A DNA stretch of 64,000 nucleotides, from positions 17,663,019 to 17,727,018 of the forward strand of contig OX291546.1 of assembly GCA_946406115.1 (NCBI GenBank), written 5' to 3'. This stretch comes from Apoda limacodes. Taxonomy: Eukaryota > Arthropoda > Insecta > Lepidoptera > Limacodidae. Shown here piece by piece: positions 56,325 through 64,000 of this stretch (position 1 is its first letter; each line of letters begins with the position of its first letter). The translations under genes and the position numbers were made by a program. The notes beneath the pieces are model-generated. The model made no database searches. It was not told the DNA's origin and saw only the letters and a program-made list of their open reading frames with translations.

Positions 56325-56346
56325 TGAACTGATATATATCAGTTCA
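56325..56346. repeat. Perfect 22-bp palindrome
   Basis: TGAACTGATA followed by its reverse complement TATCAGTTCA with no loop. It sits in AT-rich DNA beside short TTTAAGT(C/T)TAGATT repeats. Confidence 0.85.
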
Positions 56347-56439
56347 GACATAGATAAATTTAAGTTTGAATCTAGATTTAAGTTTAAGTCTAGATTCCGT
56401 GTTCAAACACATGAAACGAGCTAATCCCAGTACCTGATA

Positions 56440-56660
56440 TGGGAGCCCTCCTTAAATATTTGAAACTTTTTTTCGTCAATAACCTTCAAAGCACTAATCA
56501 TTTCATCGGGAACTTTTGAATTTTTCTGGATATAAAGTAGCCTTTGTCCTATTCCAGGTCCTAACCTATATGTGTGTTTCATCTCGATACGTCCAGTGGC
56601 TGAAGCGTGATTGAGTAACATCCATCCATCCAAACTTTTGCATTTATAATACATTTATAA
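56440..56660 (+). repeat. Family-B repeat, diverged
   Basis: GGATATAAAGTAGCCTTTGTCC, TTTCATCTCGATACGTCC, AAGCGTGATTGAGTAAC and TTTGCATTTATAATA follow the family order. 56,661-57,202 holds nothing recognised. Confidence 0.5.
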
Positions 56661-57202
56661 GGTCAAAGCTTCGTCTTAGTGGTCCTCATGATGATAATGC
56701 GCCTAAAAATAGATTAAACAAGTAGAAAAGCAGTAGCTAAAGTGTGTCGCATTTGGTATGGAATGAAAGGTCTCCTGAAATTAGCATATTTCAAAATACT
56801 TGTACCTATGTATTAGGGCGTCTTTGATATCACTTAGGTGTCGGATTTTAGTGTTTAAGCTGCCACCTGGACACCTATTCCTACTTTTCAAATCATGGTA
56901 TAACAATAAAGGTTACTAGTGCTCCACATAAACATCGCCTAGTTTGTTCAACCTAGAAACGAGGTAGATTTTTTAATTGTTAGTTTTGTATTGTATTCCG
57001 TAGGATCCAAAATTAAAAGTGTTTACTGTAGTGAACGAGCTAGCTAGCGACATGATTGTTTTAAATACTTAAAAATGAAAATATTAAATAAATTCTAATT
57101 CTACTTAGAATTTGTCGTATGCACAACTGAACAACATTTATTCGCACTAAAAAAGTAGCACATAATAGCTGCCAATTAATTGATAATTTTCTTTAATTAC
57201 AG

Positions 57203-57243
57203 GCAATTCCCAGTGTAAAAGGACCCTTCAACATGCCACCTAA
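57203..57243 (+). CDS. Candidate exon (41 bp), possible start exon
   Basis: Bounded by TTTCTTTAATTACAG and by AA|GTAAGC, both good splice borders. Only one frame is open: AIPSVKGPFNMPP plus two bases. The ATG at 57,232 is in good context (TTCAACATG), so this may be the first coding exon (MPP...) or an internal one. Its two leftover bases join the next candidate exon (57,403-57,446), after a 159-bp intron, to give N and continue open. Coding density is far above the surroundings. I do not recognise the protein. A joint read is persuasive but short. Confidence 0.45.
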
Positions 57244-57402
57244 GTAAGCTAAATTTCTGCTTCCCTATCGTAGATTTGCCTTAATTTTTTAATCGTATTC
57301 TCTTGCTTAAAGCTTTTCACGCACAAAGTACTAAAAATTTACAAAAAACACCATGTCAGAGCTTATCAGACACGCTTTGTTATCTTCGTTTCTCGCTTTC
57401 AG

Positions 57403-57446
57403 CTTACAATTTGTAGGCGATATTTCTTTAATTCAATATTATGAAG
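57403..57446 (+). CDS. Candidate exon (44 bp) in frame with the preceding one
   Basis: Follows CGTTTCTCGCTTTCAG, an excellent acceptor, and ends GAAG|GTAAGA. Its only fully open frame takes one base from the previous exon and reads LQFVGDISLIQYYE with one base left over. This is exactly the phase left by 57,203-57,243, so the two read NMPPN-LQFVGDISLIQYYE without a stop. The next exon must supply two bases. A possible 39-bp follow-on at 57,951-57,989 (after GCGTTATAACAG) stays in frame but is weak. The exon at 61,615 does not fit directly. Confidence 0.45.
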
Positions 57447-57476
57447 GTAAGAACATGAGTTCTAAAGTTATTATGT

Positions 57477-57735
57477 TACTAGCTTTTACCCGCGGCTTCG
57501 TCTGCGCCAAAGTTGGCTACTAACGTGGGATTTCTTGATAATAACGTTTGCTATAGCAAGCGTTTACAGTTAAATCTGCCAACACTTAAAATTTCGGGGA
57601 TAAGTAGCCTATGTCCTTCTCCCGTCTCTTCAACTATTTCTGTGCCAAGTTGCAGCTCAATTTAATGCTCCGTTTCGACGTGAAAAAGAATAAAAATTAA
57701 AATTTCGCATTTACAGGTAATATTAGTATGGGCAG
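57477..57735 (+). repeat. Family-B repeat, complete
   Basis: TTACTAGCTTTTACCCGCGGC, TTCGTCTGCGCC at the start; GTAGCCTATGTCCTTC inside; GCATTTACAGGTAATATTAGTATGGGCAG at the end. It lies 30 bases after the exon candidate, so it would be at the start of an intron. Confidence 0.75.
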
Positions 57736-58556
57736 CTTGGTTTGTTATAAAGTACTTACTTTATCCAGACAGACTTTTGGAAAAACAAGCTTATAACTGT
57801 TTATGATTTTACCATCAATGTGATTTTACATACAAAAATATTCTCATACAAATTTTCATCTTCTATTTTCACCTCTTGGGGATGATTGTTGCATCATTTA
57901 TCTCTTTATATCTTAAAATTATCTCTTAGTATTCACCTGCGTTATAACAGGAGCGTCTGTGCAAAATGTTCAGTTTAAAAATGTTAAGTGTAAGACCCAG
58001 TTGTTAGGATTGTGTGTATATACATATATCAGTCATTTAGAATTTTATATTAAAAACATAAAATAAATACGACTAGTTTTGCTGGATTTTCAGAGGGTAT
58101 GTTATGTGGGTGTGTGTCCAGCCGCAGGTTACCCCCTTCGGGGGAAAATATATTACCTAGATTCAGTATCCTTTTTGCGTAGGCTATCAATATCTGAATA
58201 CTATCAGCCATTGTTATTGTTCTTACGTTAATACTTTGGGCAAAAAAATTAACTCATTAGTTTCAAAGTTTTGTAAGAATTTGGTCATTTTCAGTTTTTT
58301 TTTTGAGTAAACATTTCCAAGAATCGTAGCCCTTTTTAGCCAACTTTGCACGCACGTGATAGCATTGAGCTAGTGCTTTCTTCTCCTTGAAGTCGAATGC
58401 CAAAAAAAACGGTTTCCTATCTTTACTGCAAAATCTCACGTGAGTTGATTGCCATTCGGCAAGCACAGAATAAATAATACGACGGGTTATTATAATAAGA
58501 TATTAAATAAATAACTAAATTGTTATAACATTGAACATAACTTTTACAAATGTTAA
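57736..58556. other. No gene seen
   Basis: AT-rich. CCAGCCGCAGGTTACCCCC near 58,119 and a minus frame at 58,263-58,466 have no supporting context. Part of the latter (CTTGAAGTCGAATGCCAAAAA) is shared with 43,569, so it is probably a repeat. Confidence 0.4.
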
Positions 58557-59069
58557 AGGCTGGACTTCATCTATCCGGAATTCTCCAGAGCCGCTAAATC
58601 CGGATCCGGTTAAGTTTGATTTTTTCCTGCATCGACTATATAGGATCCGAAATTATTTGATTCGGAATTTTACCCAGAAGCAACCGTATCATGTTCTTGT
58701 TTCTTTGGATGCCTAGTCCTTTCTTCTTCGGCACAAGCGGGCGGAGCCTTTCAATAACGTATGCAGTTAAAACTGGCAACACGACACCTTGCTCTGGGCG
58801 CTTCCGGACGATTTTTGCGCTAGTGTGGTGTGTGGATGACAGTCAGACCTACAGTACGCATGTATTTCAAAATAAAAATAACAGATTCTGTAGTGTCTTA
58901 AAAATAATGTTATCCTTAAACAAAAAGTATCGCAACAACTTTTCAAGTGCTGGCGGCCGACTGAGTTGGTTTTCTTCCGGATCTAAACTGGCCGCATGAA
59001 GTCGATATCATGCCGAAACGTTTTTTTTCTCCGAAACAGGACGATTCCGGATGCTTGAAGTCTTAGCCT
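58557..59069. mobile_element. Non-autonomous DNA element with TCCGGA-rich subterminal repeats
   Basis: Left end AGGCTGGACTTCATCTATCC, GGAATTCTCC and right end GGACGATTCC, GGATGCTTGAAGTCTTAGCCT are imperfect inverted repeats of about 30 bp. TCCGGA or GATCCGG words recur inside near both ends, as is usual for transposase-binding repeats. The 513-bp element has open frames of about 100 codons but no transposase motif. No clear target duplication was seen. Confidence 0.7.
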
Positions 59070-59875
59070 AATAACTTTCTGGAAAAACCCATTAAGTAAT
59101 TTTGAATTGTCTACCTAATTTCTCCCATTCATATTTTGATTTCTCTTAGTTAGAGTGTCCGACAATGCAACTTTATCTTGATTTTGGCTGTAAAACCCAT
59201 TTTGATAAGCTTTAAAATAGTTTTATGTGCTAACCTTACCCTATTGATATTAAGACAATCTTAGCCCCTTTTTTCAACACATAAGATTACAAAATCAGCG
59301 TTTGTGGGAACGTATTTCACGATTGAATATATACAACATATTGTAATTTAAATAAAAAATTTAATTAAATAAATTTTAATATTAGTCTCACCAAAACTCT
59401 GAAAAAAACTGACACAGATCGGACAAGGAGCGGAAAAAAAAACTTCCATGACATGTGGGTATCATTGTTTTGAGTTCATTGAGTAAAATACAAATTAATT
59501 GTTTTAATCCTAAAAAAAATTAGGCTGTCTAAGTTGTCAGTTTTAGATTAGTTTGGCTATAGGGTCAAATTAAATCAAATCCTTTCTCAGAAATAGAATA
59601 TATTATCATATCACTCTTTTTAAGTACACAAAAAATACTAAACTACAAACTTAATTAAAACTAGGAAGCATATTACAGACTGTCCACTGAATCTTGGCAT
59701 CCAGACACTAAACTTCATAAGACTGTGTATTTTACGTAGTTCTATAAACTGTTTATACGTATGTGTTATATTTGCATAGTTTTTTGTTTACTACATACTT
59801 GATAAACATATGAATAATAAAATTTATGATAATTTGATAACAATTTATTTTGAAATATTTGTAATATATTACATA
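59070..59875. other. No gene seen
   Basis: AT-rich, no repeats recognised. Confidence 0.4.
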
Positions 59876-60108
59876 CTAGCTTTTGCCCACGGTTTTACCC
59901 GCCCTAACCTTTCCCTCGGTGGATAATTTCTCAATTATAGAAAAAAAACGACTCACACTTGACGTTTTCAAGTAGCCTATGTCCTTCCCCAGGACACAAA
60001 CTATCTCCATGCCACATTTTATCTTAATCGGTACAGCGGTTTAACCGTAAAGGGGTAACATACAGACAGACAGAGTTACTTTCGCATTTATAATATTAGA
60101 ATAGATTA
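59876..60108 (+). repeat. Family-B repeat, complete short form
   Basis: ACTAGCTTTTGCCCACGGTT, CTCAATTATAGAAAAAAAACG, ACTCACACTTGACGTTTTCAAGTAGCC, CATTTTATCTTAATCGGTACAG, CAGACAGACAGAGTTACTTTCG, TTTATAATATTAGAATAG. About 230 bp. Confidence 0.75.
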
Positions 60109-60834
60109 CGAACTCATAATCTATCTATGACAGTTTTGATTTTTTTATCAGACAGATTTAACTTACACACCCACATGTATCCATTGTGGTGTTTTTAATA
60201 TGCCAAGATTTTGTAGACGCACTACATAATATAGTGGCGTTTTGTTCACCGACACATTGCACATTATGCGCTTAGTGTCTATAATACAACTAAAGTGAAT
60301 GAGCCAAGATTTGTAGTGTGCAACACAGAATTTATGTCTCCCTTACTTGGCTGGATTATGACATTAAACGCATTGAAGTAGTGAACAAAACGCACCTTAT
60401 CTTAGAATGTCGATTTATAATGTTCTTTGTAGTCTGTGAACCAAACAAACTTTTAAAATTCCTATTCAGTACAGAACTCTGTGTGCCTCAGCCCGAATAG
60501 GACTTGCGAGGTTGTTTTGCAAATAATAAAAATGTAGGTAGGTACTTACTAAAATTTTTCTATGAACACTGTTTATTATCCTTGACTTTGTCCACGCTGT
60601 TGAACACAACGATTGATAAATTATTAAATAGAACTTATGACGTCTATAGCCTATGAATGCATGACCTACCTTGACTCCTCGAGGGCGAATAGTTCTTTAC
60701 AAAAGTATATTTTATAGCAGTGTACCTATATACCATAAGTCTGCTGTCGATATTCGCTTGCGAGAAATTAAGGTAACTGGCGTGGGTGACACCGTGAAAC
60801 AGTTAGTTTATGCAATACTTGCGTCAGCCTTTTT
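60109..60834. other. Unassigned; one weak exon-like segment
   Basis: 60,718-60,772 lies between TATATTTTATAG and TTAAG|GTAACT and is open (AVYLYTISLLSIFACEKL) in the phase left by 57,446. It would put 61,615 in a frame that soon stops, so I do not call it an exon. Confidence 0.25.
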
Positions 60835-61029
60835 TTTAACAGACTTCAAAAAAGGAGGAGGTTCTACGTTCGACGGGAAAAAAAAATAATTGATGTTAAT
60901 TTGGAACTAGTGAAACACGCCTTTTATGTTGATGATTGTATAACATTTTGTTACAAGTATGGATATTTTTAGTGCACGACAAAAAAAGTAATTCGTCACT
61001 CACAAAAAATAAAAACTTTTTACAAAAAA
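60835..61029 (+). repeat. Composite repeat AACAGACTTCAAAAAAGGAG, copy 2
   Basis: Same block order as 18,800-19,158: ATTGATGTTAATTTGGAA, CCTTTTATGTTGATGATTG, ACATTTTGTTACAAGTATGG, TTTTTAGTGCACG. It is followed directly by the foldback MITE, as in copy 1. Confidence 0.65.
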
Positions 61030-61229
61030 AAAAGAACCGGCTTCAAAAAGATGCACTAAAAAGGTAAAAATGGTTGCTTATCAAAAGTTTGTATCATGCT
61101 ACTGATGTGTGTTATAAGCTGTTAGGTATATAGACACCAACTTCAAACTGTAATTCAGATGAGTTTTTCGGCAAAAGTAATTATTTTTACCTTTTTAGTG
61201 CATCTTTTTGAAGCCGGTTGTTTTTTTTA
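61030..61229. mobile_element. Foldback MITE with about 37-bp inverted ends
   Basis: Left AAGAACCGGCTTCAAAAAGATGCACTAAAAAGGTAAAAA-type end at 61,033-61,070 and its inverse TTTTTACCTTTTTAGTGCATC...GAAGCCGGTT at 61,188-61,220, perfect over at least 35 bases. About 200 bp and non-coding. Confidence 0.82.
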
Positions 61230-61242
61230 AAGTTTTTATTTT

Positions 61243-61455
61243 GTCCCCCACTACAGGGGGCCTCCTTGGCTTGGGTCATAACTGCGCTACCCAGTGTGAA
61301 TTTGCAGACTTTGTATGGTTACTCGACTGTCAGAATTTATAAGCCGTGCGACTTTAACAGGTCTTTGACAAGTCTTAACGACTGCTGTCATATGAAAATG
61401 GTTAAGACCGGCGGTTTAACATGCACGGACAACCTAAAAATACGTCACTAGCCGG
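61243..61455 (+). other. GC-rich segment, probably repeat
   Basis: From CCCCACTACAGGGGG (a small dyad) through GGCTTGGGTCATAACTGCGC to GTCACTAGCCGGTCATCCATCC. Open for 78 codons on the plus strand. The wording is reminiscent of dispersed lepidopteran sequence, but no second copy is in the window. Confidence 0.35.
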
Positions 61456-61614
61456 TCATCCATCCAATCACTTAACATCGCATATCGTTTCCGTAACACG
61501 TTTTAAAATACTAATGTAACTGAGCCAGGAGCTCTGTCCGCAGTATATACAGATAAATATTAATAAATTAATACCTATTTTATTTATTAAATATTATTTT
61601 ATTTATTGTTCCAG

Positions 61615-61707
61615 ACCTCGCTCGGGAGTGTTAGGAGTTCTGCAGAGGATAGCGCGCCCCCTCCTGTGACTAGCGAGGGCGTTAGCACACGGAACGGGCG
61701 GCGGATT
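61615..61707 (+). CDS. Candidate coding exon (93 bp)
   Basis: The strongest single exon signal: TTTTATTTATTGTTCCAG before it, GTAAGTATT after it, and GC-rich codons in between against very AT-rich flanks. Only one frame is open throughout, 31 codons starting TSLGSVRSSAEDSAPPPVTS and ending GVSTRNGRRI. The exon is a whole number of codons (phase 0-0), serine- and proline-rich and likely disordered, with a basic end. It cannot directly follow 57,403-57,446, which leaves one base; an exon of length 3n+2 would be needed between them, or it belongs to another transcript. The protein is unrecognised. Confidence 0.5.
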
Positions 61708-61879
61708 GTAAGTATTCCTAAAAATACTAGATCTTAAAGTTTTACCAAATCTATAAATACCATCACGCGACTTATCTTCGAAGGGATGATCATGAATATA
61801 ACGAACGTCTTTCTTACGGATTTTTCGTATTTATTTACATGTAGCTATAAATATGGCATGTATGATATATTTTCTTTAA

Positions 61880-62142
61880 ATACTCAAACCTTCAGGGAGT
61901 CATAAACAAAGAAAGTTTATTTCTATGTATGTATAAATCGTAAGTTATACCTGCGCAGTTACACATTTTTGATTCGTTAGTACATTTGTCCGTACTGTAT
62001 CTGCGCAGACTGCCGCCATTTTAGTTCAACTTACGTGGCACGAACTATAGATATATTTATATTGTATTTCTTAATTCTATGAAGAATTTTTGTGTTTGTA
62101 AGATTGATGTACTAGGACTTTATAAGTCACTAGGAGTTGTTT
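61880..62142 (+). repeat. Family-H repeat with an internal insertion
   Basis: CTCAAACCTTCAGGGAGTCATAAAC, then about 140 bases not in the 23.7-kb copy (with CTGCGCAG twice, at about 61,951 and 62,000), then GTACTAGGACTTTATAAGTCACTAGGAGTTG. Confidence 0.65.
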
Positions 62143-62744
62143 GAATTTCTCGTATAGGTATTCACATTTCATAGCAAAATCTGAATTGGTTTAAACTTAG
62201 TCAAGACATCGGTAATTTGAGATTAAAAACACTGTTTAAAAACTAAGAGTTGAATTTAACTAATCGTGGGTTAAATGCTTGAATTGGTCTTACGTGTACA
62301 TGGAGGTGTGACAGTCATTCATGAACTCGTGCATGCGATGGAAGGACAAAAATTAATTGCGGTGCGAAGCCAGAATTTACTATGTGAAATGAATGGTTGT
62401 TGAAATGCGGATATAGAAAGGGTTGACCGTCTCACTAATGTAATACCAGTTACAGTGCTTATATTTAAAAATGTGTGTGCGGTTTGTCCTATAATACGTT
62501 TTATACAACGAGGATTATAATAACAGGGTATTGTGTTTCAAGTGCTTGATAGATACAGTTAATAGATACAATCTTTTTGTTTTTGATTATCCTCTTTAAT
62601 TTTTTTGTTGATTATCAACTTTAACTATTAAATCATTCAACTCATTAAAATTAAAAAACACTGTTGACCTGTGGGGTCATTCTGTTACCCAAATTAAAAC
62701 TAATATTTTTTCAATTATGGCTCCCCAAATATATCCCTCACATA
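62143..62744. other. No gene seen
   Basis: AT-rich; possibly includes a worn 5' part of the LINE that follows, but I see no motif before 62,745. Confidence 0.4.
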
Positions 62745-63720
62745 TTTGATGCTTGGTAAGACTCGATGGATGCCTTAGGTGTTTTCTGTGATCTATTTAA
62801 GGCATTCGATTGCGTCTAACATGAAACTCCATTAAGGAAATCACAACACTATGGTATTATGAGTACTGCATTTAAACTAATTATCTCGTATCTGGACAAT
62901 AGAATTCAGACAGTTGACATAAATAGGAAGCGCTTCCCTAGATCAAGATTAAAATGGGTGTACCACAGGGTTCCATTCTTGGGTCATTTCCATTTTTATA
63001 TACATTAATGATCTGCCTATGGCTGTAAAAGATAGTTATGAGATAGTGTTGTTTGCAGATGACACATCACTTTTATTTAAAGTTAATATACGCGAAACTA
63101 TTTTAAATAATGTTAACAGCTGTCTGACTTAATTTGTCCACCGGTTGAACGTAAATAATTTACTCCTTTATAGCAAGAAAACTAAATAGTAAGATCCAGT
63201 GTATTTATAAACGGGGAGCAGTTAGATATTGTAGATAATACAGTATTCTTAGGTATTATCCTAGACACAAAGCTTCATTAGGTCCCAAATATAGCTGGAT
63301 TGGCGAATAAGCATAGTTCTGCAGCATTCGCGGTTACAAAGATTCGTCAACTTATGGACGAAGCTACTGCCCGGCTAGTATACTTCAGCTACTTTCATAG
63401 CGTGATGTCCTACGGTATTTTCCTAAGGGAACACGCAGCTGATATTTAAACAATCGTTGCATAAGAGGGCTCTTCGAGCAATTTACGATCCATCCCATAG
63501 ACACTCTTTAAGAGATAAATTTAAGGAAATCAAGGTCTCTTAACCTAACCGTCTCAGTATATATGAGATAATTTAATTTGTGTTCATTAAAAAATTGATT
63601 GCTTTAAAAAGATTAGTTATATTCATAATCGTCATACTTGAAATAGACACAAACTTACAGGGCTTAAGAAAATAGATAAATCATTTAAAGTACAACATTT
63701 TTACAATAATTTTTTTTTAA
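62745..63720 (+). pseudogene. Jockey-like LINE reverse-transcriptase pseudogene
   Basis: The palm domain can be followed through several frames. Motif A region FCDLFKAFDCV is at 62,785-62,817, ended by a TAA where the family has a Gln-like codon. Motif B region GVPQGSILG is at 62,957-62,983, in another frame. The catalytic box FADDTSLLF is at 63,052-63,078, back in the first frame. Then follow DNTVFLGIILDTKL, ARLVYFSYFHSVMSYGI, and the post-RT stretch RALRAIYDPSHRHSLRDKF. The family is a lepidopteran jockey-type LINE; the enzyme normally copies the element's RNA into the genome. At least two frameshifts and several stops make this copy dead. It belongs to a different family from the CR1-like copies at 1 and 33.7 kb. 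Confidence 0.88.
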
Positions 63721-64000
63721 AAAAAACTACTTGTAAATCATGAATTCATTTTTGAAGCCCTATCAAACAATACTCAAAACGATGGGGTGCGCCAAAAAAA
63801 TTCATTCCTTGTTGTTCAGTGGAGAGCGTTACTCCTAAAAAACCTTTTTCTCAATTTTCTCACCAAGCAATATCGCGTAAAGGGTTGTATTTAAAAAAAA
63901 AAATAACTAAGGTAGGTATAAATCACCAATAAAGCCAGCAACAGACAGACACCATTTTTTAATTTTTGATAACATTATATATCTCCTATAAAATTTTGTT
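63721..64000. other. LINE 3' remnant or unassigned AT-rich DNA
   Basis: Mixed A/T runs (63,707-63,724 and 63,891-63,903). Weak similarity to the tail of the LINE protein may continue to about 63,830, but I cannot fix an end. Confidence 0.35.

Noticed and set aside
57951..57989. 39-bp in-frame follow-on exon
   Set aside because: Too short and the donor (AAGT|GTAAGA) is poor; a chance open frame this short is likely. Kept only as a note under the 57,403 exon.
58691..58999. 102-codon plus frame
   Set aside because: It lies wholly within the non-autonomous element at 58,557-59,069 and shows no transposase motif.
60718..60772. Exon-like segment between TTTTATAG and TTAAG|GTAACT
   Set aside because: It would force the 61,615 exon into a frame that stops early, and the acceptor is weak.

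Overview
The window reads as AT-rich animal nuclear DNA, most likely from a moth or butterfly. The organism call is inference. It rests on interspersed repeats I know from Lepidoptera: the GGTTCCGTAC family, the ACTAGCTTTTGCC...TAATATTAG family, CR1/jockey-type LINE tails, tRNA-headed SINEs and a cecropia/SETMAR-like mariner. There is no bacterial-style gene packing, no operon and no long host reading frame. Nearly all long open frames are repeat shadows or decayed transposons.

The best-defined object is at 27,147-31,724: a 4.57-kb defective Polinton/Maverick element. It has a perfect 6-bp target duplication (AATAGG), ends starting 5'-AGTAGTAGGG, and inverted arms of about 1.5 and 1.4 kb. The arms carry a GC-rich minisatellite and, unusually, the first part of the element's DNA polymerase B gene. 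The 1.64-kb loop holds further eroded polymerase segments. The right end looks like an inverted copy of the left end, giving a snapback structure.

Layout: 1-745 CR1-like LINE 3' end; 746-12,350 mostly unassigned AT-rich DNA with scattered repeats; 12,358-15,625 microsatellite, two DNA elements with target duplications, SINE and LINE pieces; 16,028-22,370 LINE tail, tandemly expanded family-A repeat, a local duplication and a GC-rich island; 22,371-27,146 mostly unassigned, with a 5S-like fragment; 27,147-31,724 Polinton; 31,767-34,936 a candidate exon and more repeats including a second CR1 copy; 36,790-39,530 LINE tail, mariner, MITEs and SINE piece; 40,048-40,380 an unrecognised 107-codon frame; 43,597-51,745 repeats, a long-TIR MITE, a full SINE and two minisatellites; 52,253-56,346 MITEs and repeats; 57,203-57,446 two tiny in-frame exon candidates; 58,557-61,229 DNA elements; 61,615-61,707 the best single exon candidate; 62,745-63,720 a broken LINE reverse transcriptase.

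Host genes: I infer that much of the window may be intronic DNA of one or more plus-strand genes. The candidate exons (31,767-31,846; 57,203-57,243 plus 57,403-57,446; 61,615-61,707) have canonical splice borders. The two at 57.2-57.4 kb share a frame across a 159-bp intron, but 57,446 and 61,615 are not phase-compatible, so an exon would be missing between them. I recognise no protein family, so no function is assigned.
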